Part shown: piece by piece, positions 54,062 to 61,752 of the stretch
Layout: each line of letters starts with the position of its first letter
Numbering within the stretch: position 1 is the stretch's first letter
Assembly (NCBI RefSeq): GCF_003201355.1
Contig: NZ_QICL01000021.1
Coordinates: 17,479 to 81,478 of the forward strand
Origin: Indolivaga alginatilytica
GTDB lineage: Bacteria; Bacteroidota; Bacteroidia; Bacteroidales; Dysgonomonadaceae
Direction of reading: 5' to 3'
Length of the DNA stretch: 64,000 bases
The notes under the pieces: model-generated
Databases searched by the model: none
Seen by the model: the letters and a program-made list of their open reading frames with translations, nothing else
Told to the model about the DNA's origin: nothing
Made by a program: the position numbers and the translations under genes

Positions 54062-54964
54062 TCAATCCTTTGAATTTTTGAATCTTGCATATATACTGAG
54101 AGGAAGTCTTTTCCCTGATTTTTCGGGAATTAAAAGCTCTCCGTACTGATACGATTTTATAGCCGGAAAATAACTTTTAATTAAATTTTCAGCTATTACA
54201 GACGAAAATCCCATCGAATAGAGGTTGAGTATAAGAAACGAGTTTTCGCTTTCTAAAAGCTCCCGGCAAATAGACATCAGTTCTGCAATATTTTCTTCGA
54301 GAATCCATCTTTCGCCATCGGGACCACGTCCGTAAGCAGGAGGATCAAGAATAATACCATTGTATTTTTTACCTCGTTTTACTTCACGCCTGCAAAATTT
54401 GAGCGCATCTTCAACAATCCATCTGATATTATCGAGGTTCGAAGCCTCCATATTTTCACGGGACCATGTAATGACCTGCTTCACCGAGTCTACATGAGTA
54501 ACATCGGCTCCTGCACTTTTAGCAGCAATGGACGCACCACCTGTATATGCAAAAAGATTTAATACTTTCGGTTCGCTTACAGTAAAGCTTTTGATGGTAT
54601 CGTAAATAAAATTCCAGTTTTCGGCTTGTTCGGGAAATATACCTACATGCTTAAAAGAAGTAAGCCCCAAACGGAATTTGAGGTGCATTTCTTTATAATC
54701 ATAATTGATAAACCACTGGTCGGGCATCCCTTTTTTCTGAATCCACTCTCCCCTTTCGTTTCCATCCTGCGACGATTTTCCTTTTTCGCGTCTGAAAACA
54801 GCATCTGCCATTGTTTTCCATTCGTCTTCCGATAATGTTTTCTGCCATACGGCCTGTGGTTCGGGGCGTGCAAGTACGTATTTTCCAAATCGTTCGAGTT
54901 TTTCATAATTACCCGAATCTATCAATTCATAATCTGTCCAGTGTTGAGGTTCTAAAAGAAGCAT
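54062..54964 (-). CDS. RlmI/RlmK-like class I SAM-dependent methyltransferase
   Basis: A 300-residue methyltransferase of the class that methylates 23S rRNA cytosine C5 (RlmI-like) or similar bases. LLEPQHWTDYELIDSGNYEKLERFGKYVLARPEPQ is the N-terminal domain start. The SAM fold has KVLNLFAYTGGASIAAKSAGA (about residues 134-154) and VTHVDSVKQVITW, and the catalytic-loop motif IILDPPAYGRGPDGERW (D-P-P-x-Y near 206-210). There is no PUA domain, and length is shorter than E. coli RlmI (396). The target nucleotide is not deducible. Right-hand neighbour of the origin-like region. Confidence 0.88.
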   Translation of the reverse strand: MLLLEPQHWTDYELIDSGNYEKLERFGKYVLARPEPQAVWQKTLSEDEWKTMADAVFRREKGKSSQDGNERGEWIQKKGMPDQWFINYDYKEMHLKFRLGLTSFKHVGIFPEQAENWNFIYDTIKSFTVSEPKVLNLFAYTGGASIAAKSAGADVTHVDSVKQVITWSRENMEASNLDNIRWIVEDALKFCRREVKRGKKYNGIILDPPAYGRGPDGERWILEENIAELMSICRELLESENSFLILNLYSMGFSSVIAENLIKSYFPAIKSYQYGELLIPEKSGKRLPLSIYARFKNSKD

Positions 54965-55045
54965 ATAGAAGAATTTTTTTAGGTATGTGACCTATTGTTG
55001 CTTTGTAAATATTCATTTATTGAATATTTACCATACTTAAGTAAC

Positions 55046-55129
55046 GTTTAATATTTAATGCGATGTTTTATCAGTATAACTATCTCTGGTTGTTATGCCT
55101 GGCAAAGTAATAAAAAGGTATGTTGCCTT
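55046..55129. repeat. GGTCTGAGACC element, full length, decayed palindrome
   Basis: TAATATTTAATGCGATGTTT to AAGGTATGTTGCCTT, nearly the same as 52441-52527 over its left part. Confidence 0.65.
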
Positions 55130-55187
55130 AATATCAAGGCAAAGATACGATATTTGTATTATTTTTTCTTTTACAAGTCTCTTAATT

Positions 55188-55252
55188 AAGGTTTCAGACC
55201 TTTTTATTACTTTGGTAAACATAAATCAATTAAGAGTAAGTAGTAAATATTT
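55188..55252. repeat. GGTCTGAGACC element, inverted
   Basis: AAGGTTTCAGACCTT, TTTATTACTTTGGTAAACATAA, followed by a diverged right part. Confidence 0.6.
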
Positions 55253-55321
55253 ACGTGTTTATTAAAAAATAATACAAAACGGATGTTACATTATTCAGGT
55301 AGCTTCGTTATATAAGTAAAT

Positions 55322-55404
55322 GAAAGTTTTTAATGAGATACTTTCGAATTGTAACAAGCTATTGCTGTTGTGCTTACTAAAGCAATAAAAAGGTCTGAGA
55401 CCTT
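55322..55404. repeat. GGTCTGAGACC element ahead of sigma factor
   Basis: TGAAAGTTTTTAATGAGATA through GTGCTTACTAAAGCAATAAA to AAGGTCTGAGACCTT at 55390-55404, just before the sigma-factor start at 55413. Confidence 0.65.
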
Positions 55405-55412
55405 AAGTAGAT

Positions 55413-55922
55413 ATGGAGCTAGAGAGATTTAAAACAATGGTGATGCCTCTTCGCGAAAAGTTGCAAAATTTTGCAAGAAGCATGCTTACAAATGATATTG
55501 ACGCCGAAGACGCAGTCCAAGAAACCTACCTGAGGTTGTGGAATGCCAGATCGCAGCTCAATGATCATCCCAATCCTCATGGATTTGCCATGCAAACGCT
55601 CAAAAACATCTGTATCGATAAAATAAGGAGCAGTAAACATCAAATCTCTCTCGATAATGTAAATATGGCCGAATCAGGTATAGATCCGTATACCTATACC
55701 GAGGAGGCCGACAGCGCACAGATTATACGGAAAATTATCGATACACTGCCCGAATTGCAACGCAAGATAATGTTGATGAGAGATGTAGAAGGATATGAGT
55801 TGAATGAAATTGCAGATATAACAGGTTCTGACATCGGTGCGGTAAGGGTAAACCTCTCGAGAGCACGCAAAAAAGTTAGAGACACCTATATAAGCATAAG
55901 CCAAATAAGACATAAGGCATGA
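55413..55922 (+). CDS. ECF-type RNA polymerase sigma factor
   Basis: A 169-residue sigma-70 family factor of the extracytoplasmic-function type. Region 2 is FARSMLTNDIDAEDAVQETYLRLWNAR (residues ~18-44), with the DAEDAVQE-type core-binding motif; region 4 is IIDTLPELQRKIMLMRDVEGYELNEIADITGSDIGAVRVNLSRARKKVR (~108-156), the -35-binding helix-turn-helix. No C-terminal extension. Its stop codon overlaps the following anti-sigma-like gene by 4 bp (ATGA). It probably transcribes an operon that includes the downstream envelope-protein genes. Confidence 0.94.
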   Translation: MELERFKTMVMPLREKLQNFARSMLTNDIDAEDAVQETYLRLWNARSQLNDHPNPHGFAMQTLKNICIDKIRSSKHQISLDNVNMAESGIDPYTYTEEADSAQIIRKIIDTLPELQRKIMLMRDVEGYELNEIADITGSDIGAVRVNLSRARKKVRDTYISISQIRHKA

Positions 55923-56347
55923 ATGAAATAGATAAAATAATAGAAAAATATTTTGACGGGGAGACTTCTTTACGTGAGGAAGAGATACTGCGCAACTATT
56001 TTCTGAAACCCGATATCGAAGCCAGACACAAGATGTATGTACCGATGTTTGCCTTTTTTACCGAAGAACGAAAAGTTGCCGAACCGCCGCAAAAAGCGAA
56101 AAAGAAATTCCCTCTATATCTGTGGGCAGGAATTGCGGCAAGTATCTTATTGTTAGTATGTATTAAGTTTGCTTATACGCCTGCTGATAATGTGTCTTCA
56201 AAATCGATGGTATATATCGATGGCAAAAAAATATCTGATATGCAAACGATAAATAATCAAGCTCTTATATCAATAGAAAATGTATCGAACGTGGATGAGG
56301 AAATACTCAATTCGCAAATCGATATACTCGATTCGTTTACCGAATAA
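55919..56347 (+). CDS. Putative membrane anti-sigma factor
   Basis: A 142-residue single-pass protein. The N-terminal cytoplasmic part MNEIDKIIEKYFDGETSLREEEILRNYF resembles the short zinc-less anti-sigma helix found after many Bacteroidota ECF genes; KFPLYLWAGIAASILLLVCIKFAYT (about 64-88) is the transmembrane helix; the rest (VYIDGKKISDMQTINNQALISIENV) is periplasmic. The 4-bp overlap with the sigma gene, the size and the topology support an anti-sigma role; I see no strong family motif to prove it. Confidence 0.72.
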   Translation: MNEIDKIIEKYFDGETSLREEEILRNYFLKPDIEARHKMYVPMFAFFTEERKVAEPPQKAKKKFPLYLWAGIAASILLLVCIKFAYTPADNVSSKSMVYIDGKKISDMQTINNQALISIENVSNVDEEILNSQIDILDSFTE

Positions 56348-56362
56348 GTAAAAGAAAATATT

Positions 56363-56437
56363 TAATGAAACATTTATCAAGTATAACTATCTATCGCTGT
56401 TTTGTTTGGCAAAGCAATAAATACTTCTGTGAACTTA
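56363..56437. repeat. GGTCTGAGACC element relic
   Basis: TTTAATGAAACATTTATCAAG, then TTTGTTTGGCAAAGCAATAAATACTTCTGTGAAC; the palindrome is no longer intact. It lies inside the sigma-factor operon. Confidence 0.45.
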
Positions 56438-56443
56438 AAATTA

Positions 56444-56935
56444 ATGACAATGAAATATAAAATAGTAATACTACTCTGTATAATGCAGGCAATCAGTTTG
56501 GGAGCATCTGCACAGAGCCATTTGAATATAAAAGATGTATTTGACTTGTATGGCAAGCAAGGCGGGTCTGTATTGGTACAATTATCCACCGATGTACTTT
56601 CGCAAGGCAGTAAGATTACTTTTTATAAGAGTCTCATTACAGACGAAAGTGTGGAGAAAAACCGCCTGATATGGGAAGCCATGGAAGCAGATATAAAGAA
56701 CGGAACCAAAATATCGGAACTGAAAAAGGACGGCAAAATAGAATCGGGAACGTATTATTTGAAAACAAACAGTTCGTCTAAAACAAACGAATATATTCTT
56801 TATAAAAATAAGTCGAGAAAGATAACACTTGTATATCTGCAAGGTGATTTCCCTCCGCAACAGTTGGAATATGAACTGAAAAAGCTCAAAGACTTATTTA
56901 TTTATGTCAACAATAAACGACTGAAATTGCAATAA
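56444..56935 (+). CDS. Exported protein in sigma-factor operon, unknown function
   Basis: 163 residues counted from the ATG at 56444 (a second ATG at 56450 is equally possible); an upstream in-frame start is discarded because it falls in the repeat relic and hides the signal peptide. Signal MKYKIVILLCIMQAISLGASAQ, then SHLNIKDVFDLYGKQGGSVLVQLS and an alternating charged/hydrophobic C-terminal half ending QQLEYELKKLKDLFIYVNNKRLKLQ. DUF6108-like proteins in Bacteroides sigma operons look similar, from memory. It is followed 17 bp on by the beta-barrel gene. Confidence 0.7.
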   Translation: MTMKYKIVILLCIMQAISLGASAQSHLNIKDVFDLYGKQGGSVLVQLSTDVLSQGSKITFYKSLITDESVEKNRLIWEAMEADIKNGTKISELKKDGKIESGTYYLKTNSSSKTNEYILYKNKSRKITLVYLQGDFPPQQLEYELKKLKDLFIYVNNKRLKLQ

Positions 56936-56952
56936 ACAAAAACAATATAGAT

Positions 56953-57798
56953 ATGAAAAAGCTAATTATCCTCTCTATTTTCTGTCTGGGCATAAGTATG
57001 TCATATGCAGATAATACTACATCCACGCAAGACACTGTTATAAGAACAGTAACCATAGTGTCGGAAACAAACCCGAGTACAGGTGCTGTAAGAACAACAA
57101 CGACCAAAACTGAAAAAATAATACAAGCCAAAGTAGAAAATAGCGGCAGCAATGTTATTTTCGACGGTTCGTCTTATAATATTATTTTTTCATGGAAAAA
57201 GAAGAAAAAACTTCAACCGCACTGGACAGGTATTGGTATGGGATTCATGAATTACAATGATAAGGACATACCAAACGGAAGGTTGCAAGTGAGCCGGTCG
57301 CACAATTTTACGGTAAACTTGATTGATTATCACAAACAAATAAAAAACTCCAACTGGCTATTTGTAAGCGGTATCGGATTTGAGTGGTCACGCTATCATT
57401 TTCAGGATAATGCTGCTCTGACAAGGATAGACGGCGTTACCCGTTTCGAACCTGCTCCCGAAGGCATAAATTACAATTCGTCCAAATTGTTGGTGTATTA
57501 TATCACATTCCCTTTATTGCTTGAATATCAAACATCGGGTATACATATGTCAGGGGGAGTGGTTGCATTTTTTAAATATTATTCTAAATCGCAGGTAAAT
57601 TATTATACCGAACGTGGCAGACAAGTAATAAATATGGGACGCGACCTGAATATTCGCCCTGTAGACATAAAACTAAGACTGCAAGTAGGTATCAACGATG
57701 TACATGTATATGGTTATTATTCGCCCATGTCGATGTTTAACAAAGACAGAGGGCCCGATCTTAGAACTTATACTATCGGTGTAATGATAGGCATATAA
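56953..57798 (+). CDS. Outer-membrane beta-barrel protein in sigma-factor operon
   Basis: A 281-residue exported protein (signal MKKLIILSIFCLGISMSYA). After a Thr-rich stretch (NTTSTQDTVIRTVTIVSE) a set of amphipathic strands follows: LQPHWTGIGMGFMNY, LFVSGIGFEWSRYHF, LLVYYITFPLLLEYQ, IHMSGGVVAFFKYY, VDIKLRLQVGINDVHVYGYYSPMSMF, ending in LRTYTIGVMIGI. This is the porT/OmpA-barrel-like arrangement typical of Bacteroidota envelope barrels. It closes the sigma/anti-sigma operon and is probably its regulated output. Confidence 0.78.
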   Translation: MKKLIILSIFCLGISMSYADNTTSTQDTVIRTVTIVSETNPSTGAVRTTTTKTEKIIQAKVENSGSNVIFDGSSYNIIFSWKKKKKLQPHWTGIGMGFMNYNDKDIPNGRLQVSRSHNFTVNLIDYHKQIKNSNWLFVSGIGFEWSRYHFQDNAALTRIDGVTRFEPAPEGINYNSSKLLVYYITFPLLLEYQTSGIHMSGGVVAFFKYYSKSQVNYYTERGRQVINMGRDLNIRPVDIKLRLQVGINDVHVYGYYSPMSMFNKDRGPDLRTYTIGVMIGI

Positions 57799-57962
57799 GT
57801 AACGTTTAATATTTAATACAATGTTTTATCAGTATAACTATCTTTGGCTGTTATGCCTGCCAAAGCAACGTTTAAAGCAGTGAGAGCAGAGTCAAGTTTA
57901 CTTGAACTATGCCGAATCGCGATAAACGACTAATCCAATTGAATAAAAAGGTCTGTGACCTT
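57799..57962. repeat. GGTCTGAGACC element with 75-bp insert
   Basis: TTAATATTTAATACAATGTT and GTTATGCCTGCCAAAGCAAC, then the insert (AAAGCAGTGAGAGCAGAGTC, TCAAGTTTACTTGA, and on to AATCCAATTG), then AATAAAAAGGTCTGTGACCTT. Confidence 0.65.
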
Positions 57963-58304
57963 AAAGCAGACACTCAATTATTTTTTTATTATAAACACTC
58001 GAATGCGAGTCCGTGAACCTAAATTTCCGGATTCGCATTATTTTATATGGGGCGTATCGCATACGTTCCAAAAACTGAATAAACAGGTGTATACAATATG
58101 TATGCCCCCTACAACGAAATTTAACAGGCGTAAACTTTTAACTTTTTATCTAAAAAGCTGATAAAAAATAATTGTTTTTATAATTGTTTTTATTTGTTTA
58201 GTTAAAAGAAATTTCTCTTTTGTTAGTCTCTCTTTTTAACATTACATTTCGGGTAGAATACGTTAAATATTTACACACATATTTTTATCTAAATCTAAGT
58301 TATT
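57799..58304. other. Intergenic region with composite repeat
   Basis: 506 bp. 57799-57962 is a GGTCTGAGACC element carrying the same 75-bp insert seen at 17907-17980; the remainder is AT-rich. A 68-codon frame at 57955 has no support. TATTTACACACATATTTTTATC just before 58305 is duplicated before 58603. Confidence 0.6.
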
Positions 58305-58508
58305 ATGAAAATTAAATATTTGCTATTAGCCATTGTTTTTTTAGGCTGTATAACAATGTCCTTAACTTCTTGCTCCGAAGGCGACGAGATGCGTCAGGGA
58401 AGTACTGAAGAGAGTGGTGATCCCGATAGTTCTGTTCGATCTACGGAAAGCTTATCTACAACTGAAGCAAATGATAGCATTACCAGCCCTGATTTTACAA
58501 AAGACTGA
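58305..58508 (+). CDS. Tiny lipoprotein, tandem copy 1
   Basis: 67 residues: signal MKIKYLLLAIVFLGCITMSL with the lipobox LTSC (Cys near residue 23), followed by an acidic, Ser/Thr-rich mature peptide SEGDEMRQGSTEESGDPDSS ending TSPDFTKD. It is duplicated in tandem at 58603-58803 with conserved flanks, unit length 298 bp. Function unknown; the mature part is too short and polar for an enzyme. Both are likely small outer-membrane- or periplasm-anchored lipoproteins, possibly cotranscribed with the TPR lipoprotein downstream. Confidence 0.72.
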   Translation: MKIKYLLLAIVFLGCITMSLTSCSEGDEMRQGSTEESGDPDSSVRSTESLSTTEANDSITSPDFTKD

Positions 58509-58602
58509 TACGGATTTATATTTATAGCCAAATTTTCTATTAGAAAGTTAGTAAATAATATTTGCACACATACTTTATCAATATTCTTAAATTTAAGTTA
58601 TT

Positions 58603-58803
58603 ATGAAAATTAAATATTTGTTCTTAGTCGTTATTTTTTTAGGCTGTATAACAATTTCCTTTACTTCTTGCTCCGAAGGAGATGAGATGCGTCAGGGAAC
58701 TGTTGATGACGGTGGTGCTCCCGATAGTGTTCGATCTACAAAAAGCTTGTCTACAACTGAAGCAAATGATACTATTACGACTTCTGATTTTACAAAAGAC
58801 TGA
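58603..58803 (+). CDS. Tiny lipoprotein, tandem copy 2
   Basis: 66 residues, paralogous over its whole length to 58305-58508: signal MKIKYLFLVVIFLGCITISF, lipobox FTSC, then SEGDEMRQGTVDDGGAPDSV and the same ending (TTSDFTKD). Identity is highest in the signal, the SEGDEMRQG start and the STTEAND segment, and loosest in the acidic middle. The 34-bp gap to the TPR gene suggests cotranscription. Two differing copies maintained intact argue that they are real genes. Confidence 0.72.
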   Translation: MKIKYLFLVVIFLGCITISFTSCSEGDEMRQGTVDDGGAPDSVRSTKSLSTTEANDTITTSDFTKD

Positions 58804-58837
58804 TAAGGGTTTATATTTATAACCAAACTTTCTACAG

Positions 58838-60157
58838 ATGAAGACTTTAACAAACTTTCTGATACTACTTTTCGTGTGTTTATTTATTTCCTGCAAAAAA
58901 AACGATGCTTCGGTTGGTTTATTAAGGCAGGCTCAGGATATTGCCGATAGTAAGCCTGATGATGCTTTGGTTCTTTTAGATTCTATTCAGAATCCCGAAA
59001 GTATGGGTACTGACAATTATATGCAATATATTGTAGCCCGTGTACAGGCAAAACAAAGAGCGAAACAGGATATTACAAATGATACATTGATTTTTGAAGC
59101 AAAACAGTATTTCGAAAAGAAAAAAAATATTGAACAATCGGCACTGGCTTACTATTATGCAGGCAGAATATACTATGCAAAAGATATATCCGATAAAGCC
59201 CTTAAATGCTTCTTACAAGCGGAGTCATATGCCGAAAAATCCAATAAGAATGCATTGGCAGGTAAAAGTTTGCATGTTATTGGTCGGTTATATTATGAAC
59301 AAGGAATTATAGATACTGCCCTTGTGATTTATAAGAAGGCATTAAATTATTACAATAAAGAAAAAGAAGAAAATACGGATGTATATAAAGCACAGGTTAT
59401 TACTGCAATAGGAGCTTCTTATGATGAAATTGGAAATATCGACAGTTCTTATGTTTATTTTAAGAAGGGATTGGCAGAGGCAGAAAGGCTTGGAAATGAT
59501 AAACTAACGGCTTCTTTATCTAATAATTTGGGTTATACTTATTTTTTGATGAAAGACTATGACAAGGCTCAGCATTATCTGAATAGTGCACTCATTCAAG
59601 CCTCGGATACGGTACTTCTTTCTAAAATATATATTAATTTATCATTTTTATATGATACTAAGAATCAACCTGATTCAGCAAAATATTATATGAATTTGGG
59701 ACAAGAAAGATTACTTGATATAAAAAATAATTATACTTTAAGAGATTTATATAGTTATCTTGTTGATGTTTTAAAGAAAGCAGGCGATTACAAACAAGCA
59801 CTGCACTACAAAGAGCAGGAAGATTCAATAAAAGAAGTGATCGCAAAGAATGAGCGTCCTTTATCACTGATGAATGCAGATAAGAATTTTTATTTGGCAC
59901 AGAAAGATAAAGAGGTTAACAAATTACGCACAACTAGCTGTTTATCCATATGGGTGGGAGTAATTTTAGTTGTTTTGGCGGTAATAATAGTAGCAATATT
60001 ATTTTACAGGGTTAATAAAAAGGACAAAGAAGAAATCAGATTGCAGGAAGAAAAATACCGTAATATTAAAAATCAACTGATTGCTATGGGAGCCGAGTAC
60101 AAAGAAATAGAAGCCGAAATAGCAGCTATGTTAAAAGATGACGAAGTAAGTGATTGA
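58838..60157 (+). CDS. TPR-repeat membrane lipoprotein
   Basis: A 439-residue protein. The lipoprotein signal MKTLTNFLILLFVCLFISC is followed by about six TPR motifs (ALAYYYAGRIYYAKDISDKA, AGKSLHVIGRLYYEQGIID, AQVITAIGASYDEIGNID and ASLSNNLGYTYFLMKDYDKA among them). A transmembrane helix SIWVGVILVVLAVIIVAILFY lies at about residues 370-391, and a C-terminal coiled coil (LQEEKYRNIKNQLIAMGAEYK) extends to the end. Bacteroidota encode longer relatives with a DNA-binding C-terminus; here no such domain follows, so it may be a truncated or signalling variant. Topology (lipid anchor plus transmembrane helix) is unusual. Confidence 0.78.
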   Translation: MKTLTNFLILLFVCLFISCKKNDASVGLLRQAQDIADSKPDDALVLLDSIQNPESMGTDNYMQYIVARVQAKQRAKQDITNDTLIFEAKQYFEKKKNIEQSALAYYYAGRIYYAKDISDKALKCFLQAESYAEKSNKNALAGKSLHVIGRLYYEQGIIDTALVIYKKALNYYNKEKEENTDVYKAQVITAIGASYDEIGNIDSSYVYFKKGLAEAERLGNDKLTASLSNNLGYTYFLMKDYDKAQHYLNSALIQASDTVLLSKIYINLSFLYDTKNQPDSAKYYMNLGQERLLDIKNNYTLRDLYSYLVDVLKKAGDYKQALHYKEQEDSIKEVIAKNERPLSLMNADKNFYLAQKDKEVNKLRTTSCLSIWVGVILVVLAVIIVAILFYRVNKKDKEEIRLQEEKYRNIKNQLIAMGAEYKEIEAEIAAMLKDDEVSD

Positions 60158-60550
60158 TTAGCATTGATTATATTGAGTGTAGGTAGTGAAAGGTAGAGCG
60201 TAGTTGATTTATTAACTGCGCTTTACTAATTTAAGCTCGCAGAGCTGTTGGTATAGGAGGTTGTGTCAAAAGCCTGAATAAAACAAAAGTTACACTGAAA
60301 TAATAGAAAACACAGAATTTTACGTTAAACGCAAGGTCGTAAAGTCTCAAAATTTTGTTTCTCCCTCTCAGTATGAGAGGGTCGGGGTGAGGTGCTATTC
60401 TTGCATTTGCCAAAGTAAATGGATATAAGTGAATAAAAGTATTTAATGATATACTTTCAAATTATAACAGACTATTACTGCTATGCTTACCAAAGCAATA
60501 AAAAGGTCTTAGACCTTATACTGTAGAATAATAAAGATTATTCTTTGGCT
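60158..60550. other. Intergenic region between TPR and TetR genes
   Basis: 393 bp between convergent genes. It contains GTTGTGTCAAAAGCCTGAATA (60250-60270), ACACAGAATTTTACGTTAAAC and GCAAGGTCGTAAAGTC fragments (also seen near 34.7 kb), GAGAGGGTCGGGGTGAGGTG, and a full GGTCTGAGACC element (60436-60517) that may terminate the tetR gene. Confidence 0.55.
60436..60517. repeat. GGTCTGAGACC element at tetR end
   Basis: GTATTTAATGATATACTTTC, GCTATGCTTACCAAAGCAAT, then AAGGTCTTAGACCTT (60503-60517). Confidence 0.65.
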
Positions 60551-61165
60551 TTACTTAAATCCTGTTTTCTTAAGCAGACTGTAAAATCGAAGATAAGCAG
60601 TTCTTAAATCCTTTGTATTTATATTGATATAATTACTGAAAGCCGAGAAAACGCCTAATCCAAGCGGAATTGTCATAAAAGATTGAGCTACGTAATCGAG
60701 ATCGATATCCGATCTTATTTCTCCCGTTCTCATGGCTAATTGAATTCCGTTTCGCCAACCGTTAAATTCTTTTTCGGATAAAACATTTACTTTTTCGGTA
60801 AAGTCTTTGCAATGCTCCGAAGCCTGAAAAATAAATTTGAAGAAATAAAAATCTACCATCTTGAATGAAGTTACTTCTTTAAGTAAATTTATATGGCTCT
60901 GGCGGCATTTTATGGATGCATAGATCATATTTTGTAAGGACGATTTGTCATCTTCCTGAATCATCGAATAAGTAGAAAATGCAGGTATAAGATACTCATT
61001 TACTATCTCTTCGAAGATTTCTTCTTTACTCTTGAAATGGTGGTAGATGGCTCCCCGCGAAACACCCGAGGCATTTTGTATTCTTTGCATGGAAACGGAG
61101 CTGTAACTTTCGGTGAGAAAGAGGTTAAATGCATTCTCCAGTATTTTCTTTTTAGAAGGATTCAT
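60551..61165 (-). CDS. TetR/AcrR-family transcriptional regulator
   Basis: A 204-residue repressor-type regulator. The N-terminal helix-turn-helix is ILENAFNLFLTESYSSVSMQRIQNASGVSRGAIYHHFKSKEEIFEEIV (about residues 9-56), with the GAIYHHF recognition helix. The ligand-binding domain is all-helical (FKMVDFYFFKFIFQASEHCKDF, DLDYVAQSFMTIPLGLGVFSAF). The nearest other gene on the same strand is the tryptophanase-like lyase, 590 bp upstream across a repeat; a direct link is not shown. The ligand cannot be predicted. Confidence 0.93.
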   Translation of the reverse strand: MNPSKKKILENAFNLFLTESYSSVSMQRIQNASGVSRGAIYHHFKSKEEIFEEIVNEYLIPAFSTYSMIQEDDKSSLQNMIYASIKCRQSHINLLKEVTSFKMVDFYFFKFIFQASEHCKDFTEKVNVLSEKEFNGWRNGIQLAMRTGEIRSDIDLDYVAQSFMTIPLGLGVFSAFSNYININTKDLRTAYLRFYSLLKKTGFK

Positions 61166-61449
61166 TTATCAATTATAGATTATATATGTAATTGAAAGTA
61201 TTAATACCTGCATTTTAGTTGTAGGGGTAAACCTATGTGTTTGTCCTATATGAATAACCCTATACCAAAGCAACAATGCTCTGCAAGCTTAGTGTGTCTA
61301 CACTACAAAAATAGGAATTATTAAATAGAATACAGCATATGTTAATAGAAACTGATTTATTTTGAATAAATTCAGTACATCGATCAGATCTATAGGTTAA
61401 AGAATAAAAGAGAAAAAAGCATGTCAAAGTATAAAATTCCGACATGCTT

Positions 61450-61537
61450 AAGGTCTTAGACCTTTTTATTACTTTGGGAAGCATAAAAGCAATAGCCTGT
61501 TATAATCCGAAAGTATATCATTAAATACTTTCATTTA
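61450..61537. repeat. GGTCTGAGACC element
   Basis: AAGGTCTTAGACCTT, TTTATTACTTTGGGAAGCATAAAA and a right end TATCATTAAATACTTTCATT. Confidence 0.65.
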
Positions 61538-61540
61538 CTT

Positions 61541-61737
61541 AGAGCCTGTTTAAATTTTAGCGAAAATATTTATTACAGGCTCTTTCGAATTAGTCTTAGC
61601 TATTTTTTTATGCTCTTTATTAGCGTATTTTCCGTTTCTCCCTTTCGATTTAGCCCGCTAAATCAGCAAGCAAGAAACGAAAAATCCATCTAAAAACAGC
61701 TATAAAAAAGATTAGCTATAAAATTTAAACAGACTCT
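61541..61737. mobile_element. AGAGCCTG MITE-like element, long form
   Basis: 197 bp bounded by AGAGCCTGTTTAAATTTTA and TAAAATTTAAACAGACTCT, 18/19 inverted-repeat match. The centre has an inverted repeat (CCGTTTCTCCC.../...AAGAAACGAAAA). No transposase is present. A shorter derivative lies at 63471-63551. Confidence 0.7.
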
Positions 61738-61752
61738 TACTATCGTTTTTAG

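Larger units (their letters stand above)
54965..55412. other. Repeat-filled gap before the sigma-factor operon
   Basis: 448 bp with three GGTCTGAGACC elements: 55046-55129 (decayed palindrome AAGGTATGTTGCCTT), 55188-55252 in the opposite orientation, and 55322-55404. The last ends eight bases before the sigma-factor ATG. No gene seen. Confidence 0.65.
61166..61752. other. Repeat-rich gap between tetR and lyase genes
   Basis: 587 bp: a GTAGGGGTAAACCTATGTGT half-element (61217-61245), a GGTCTTAGACC element (61450-61537) and the larger AGAGCCTG element (61541-61737). No gene is called; the 74-codon frame at 61260 overlaps the repeats. Confidence 0.6.
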
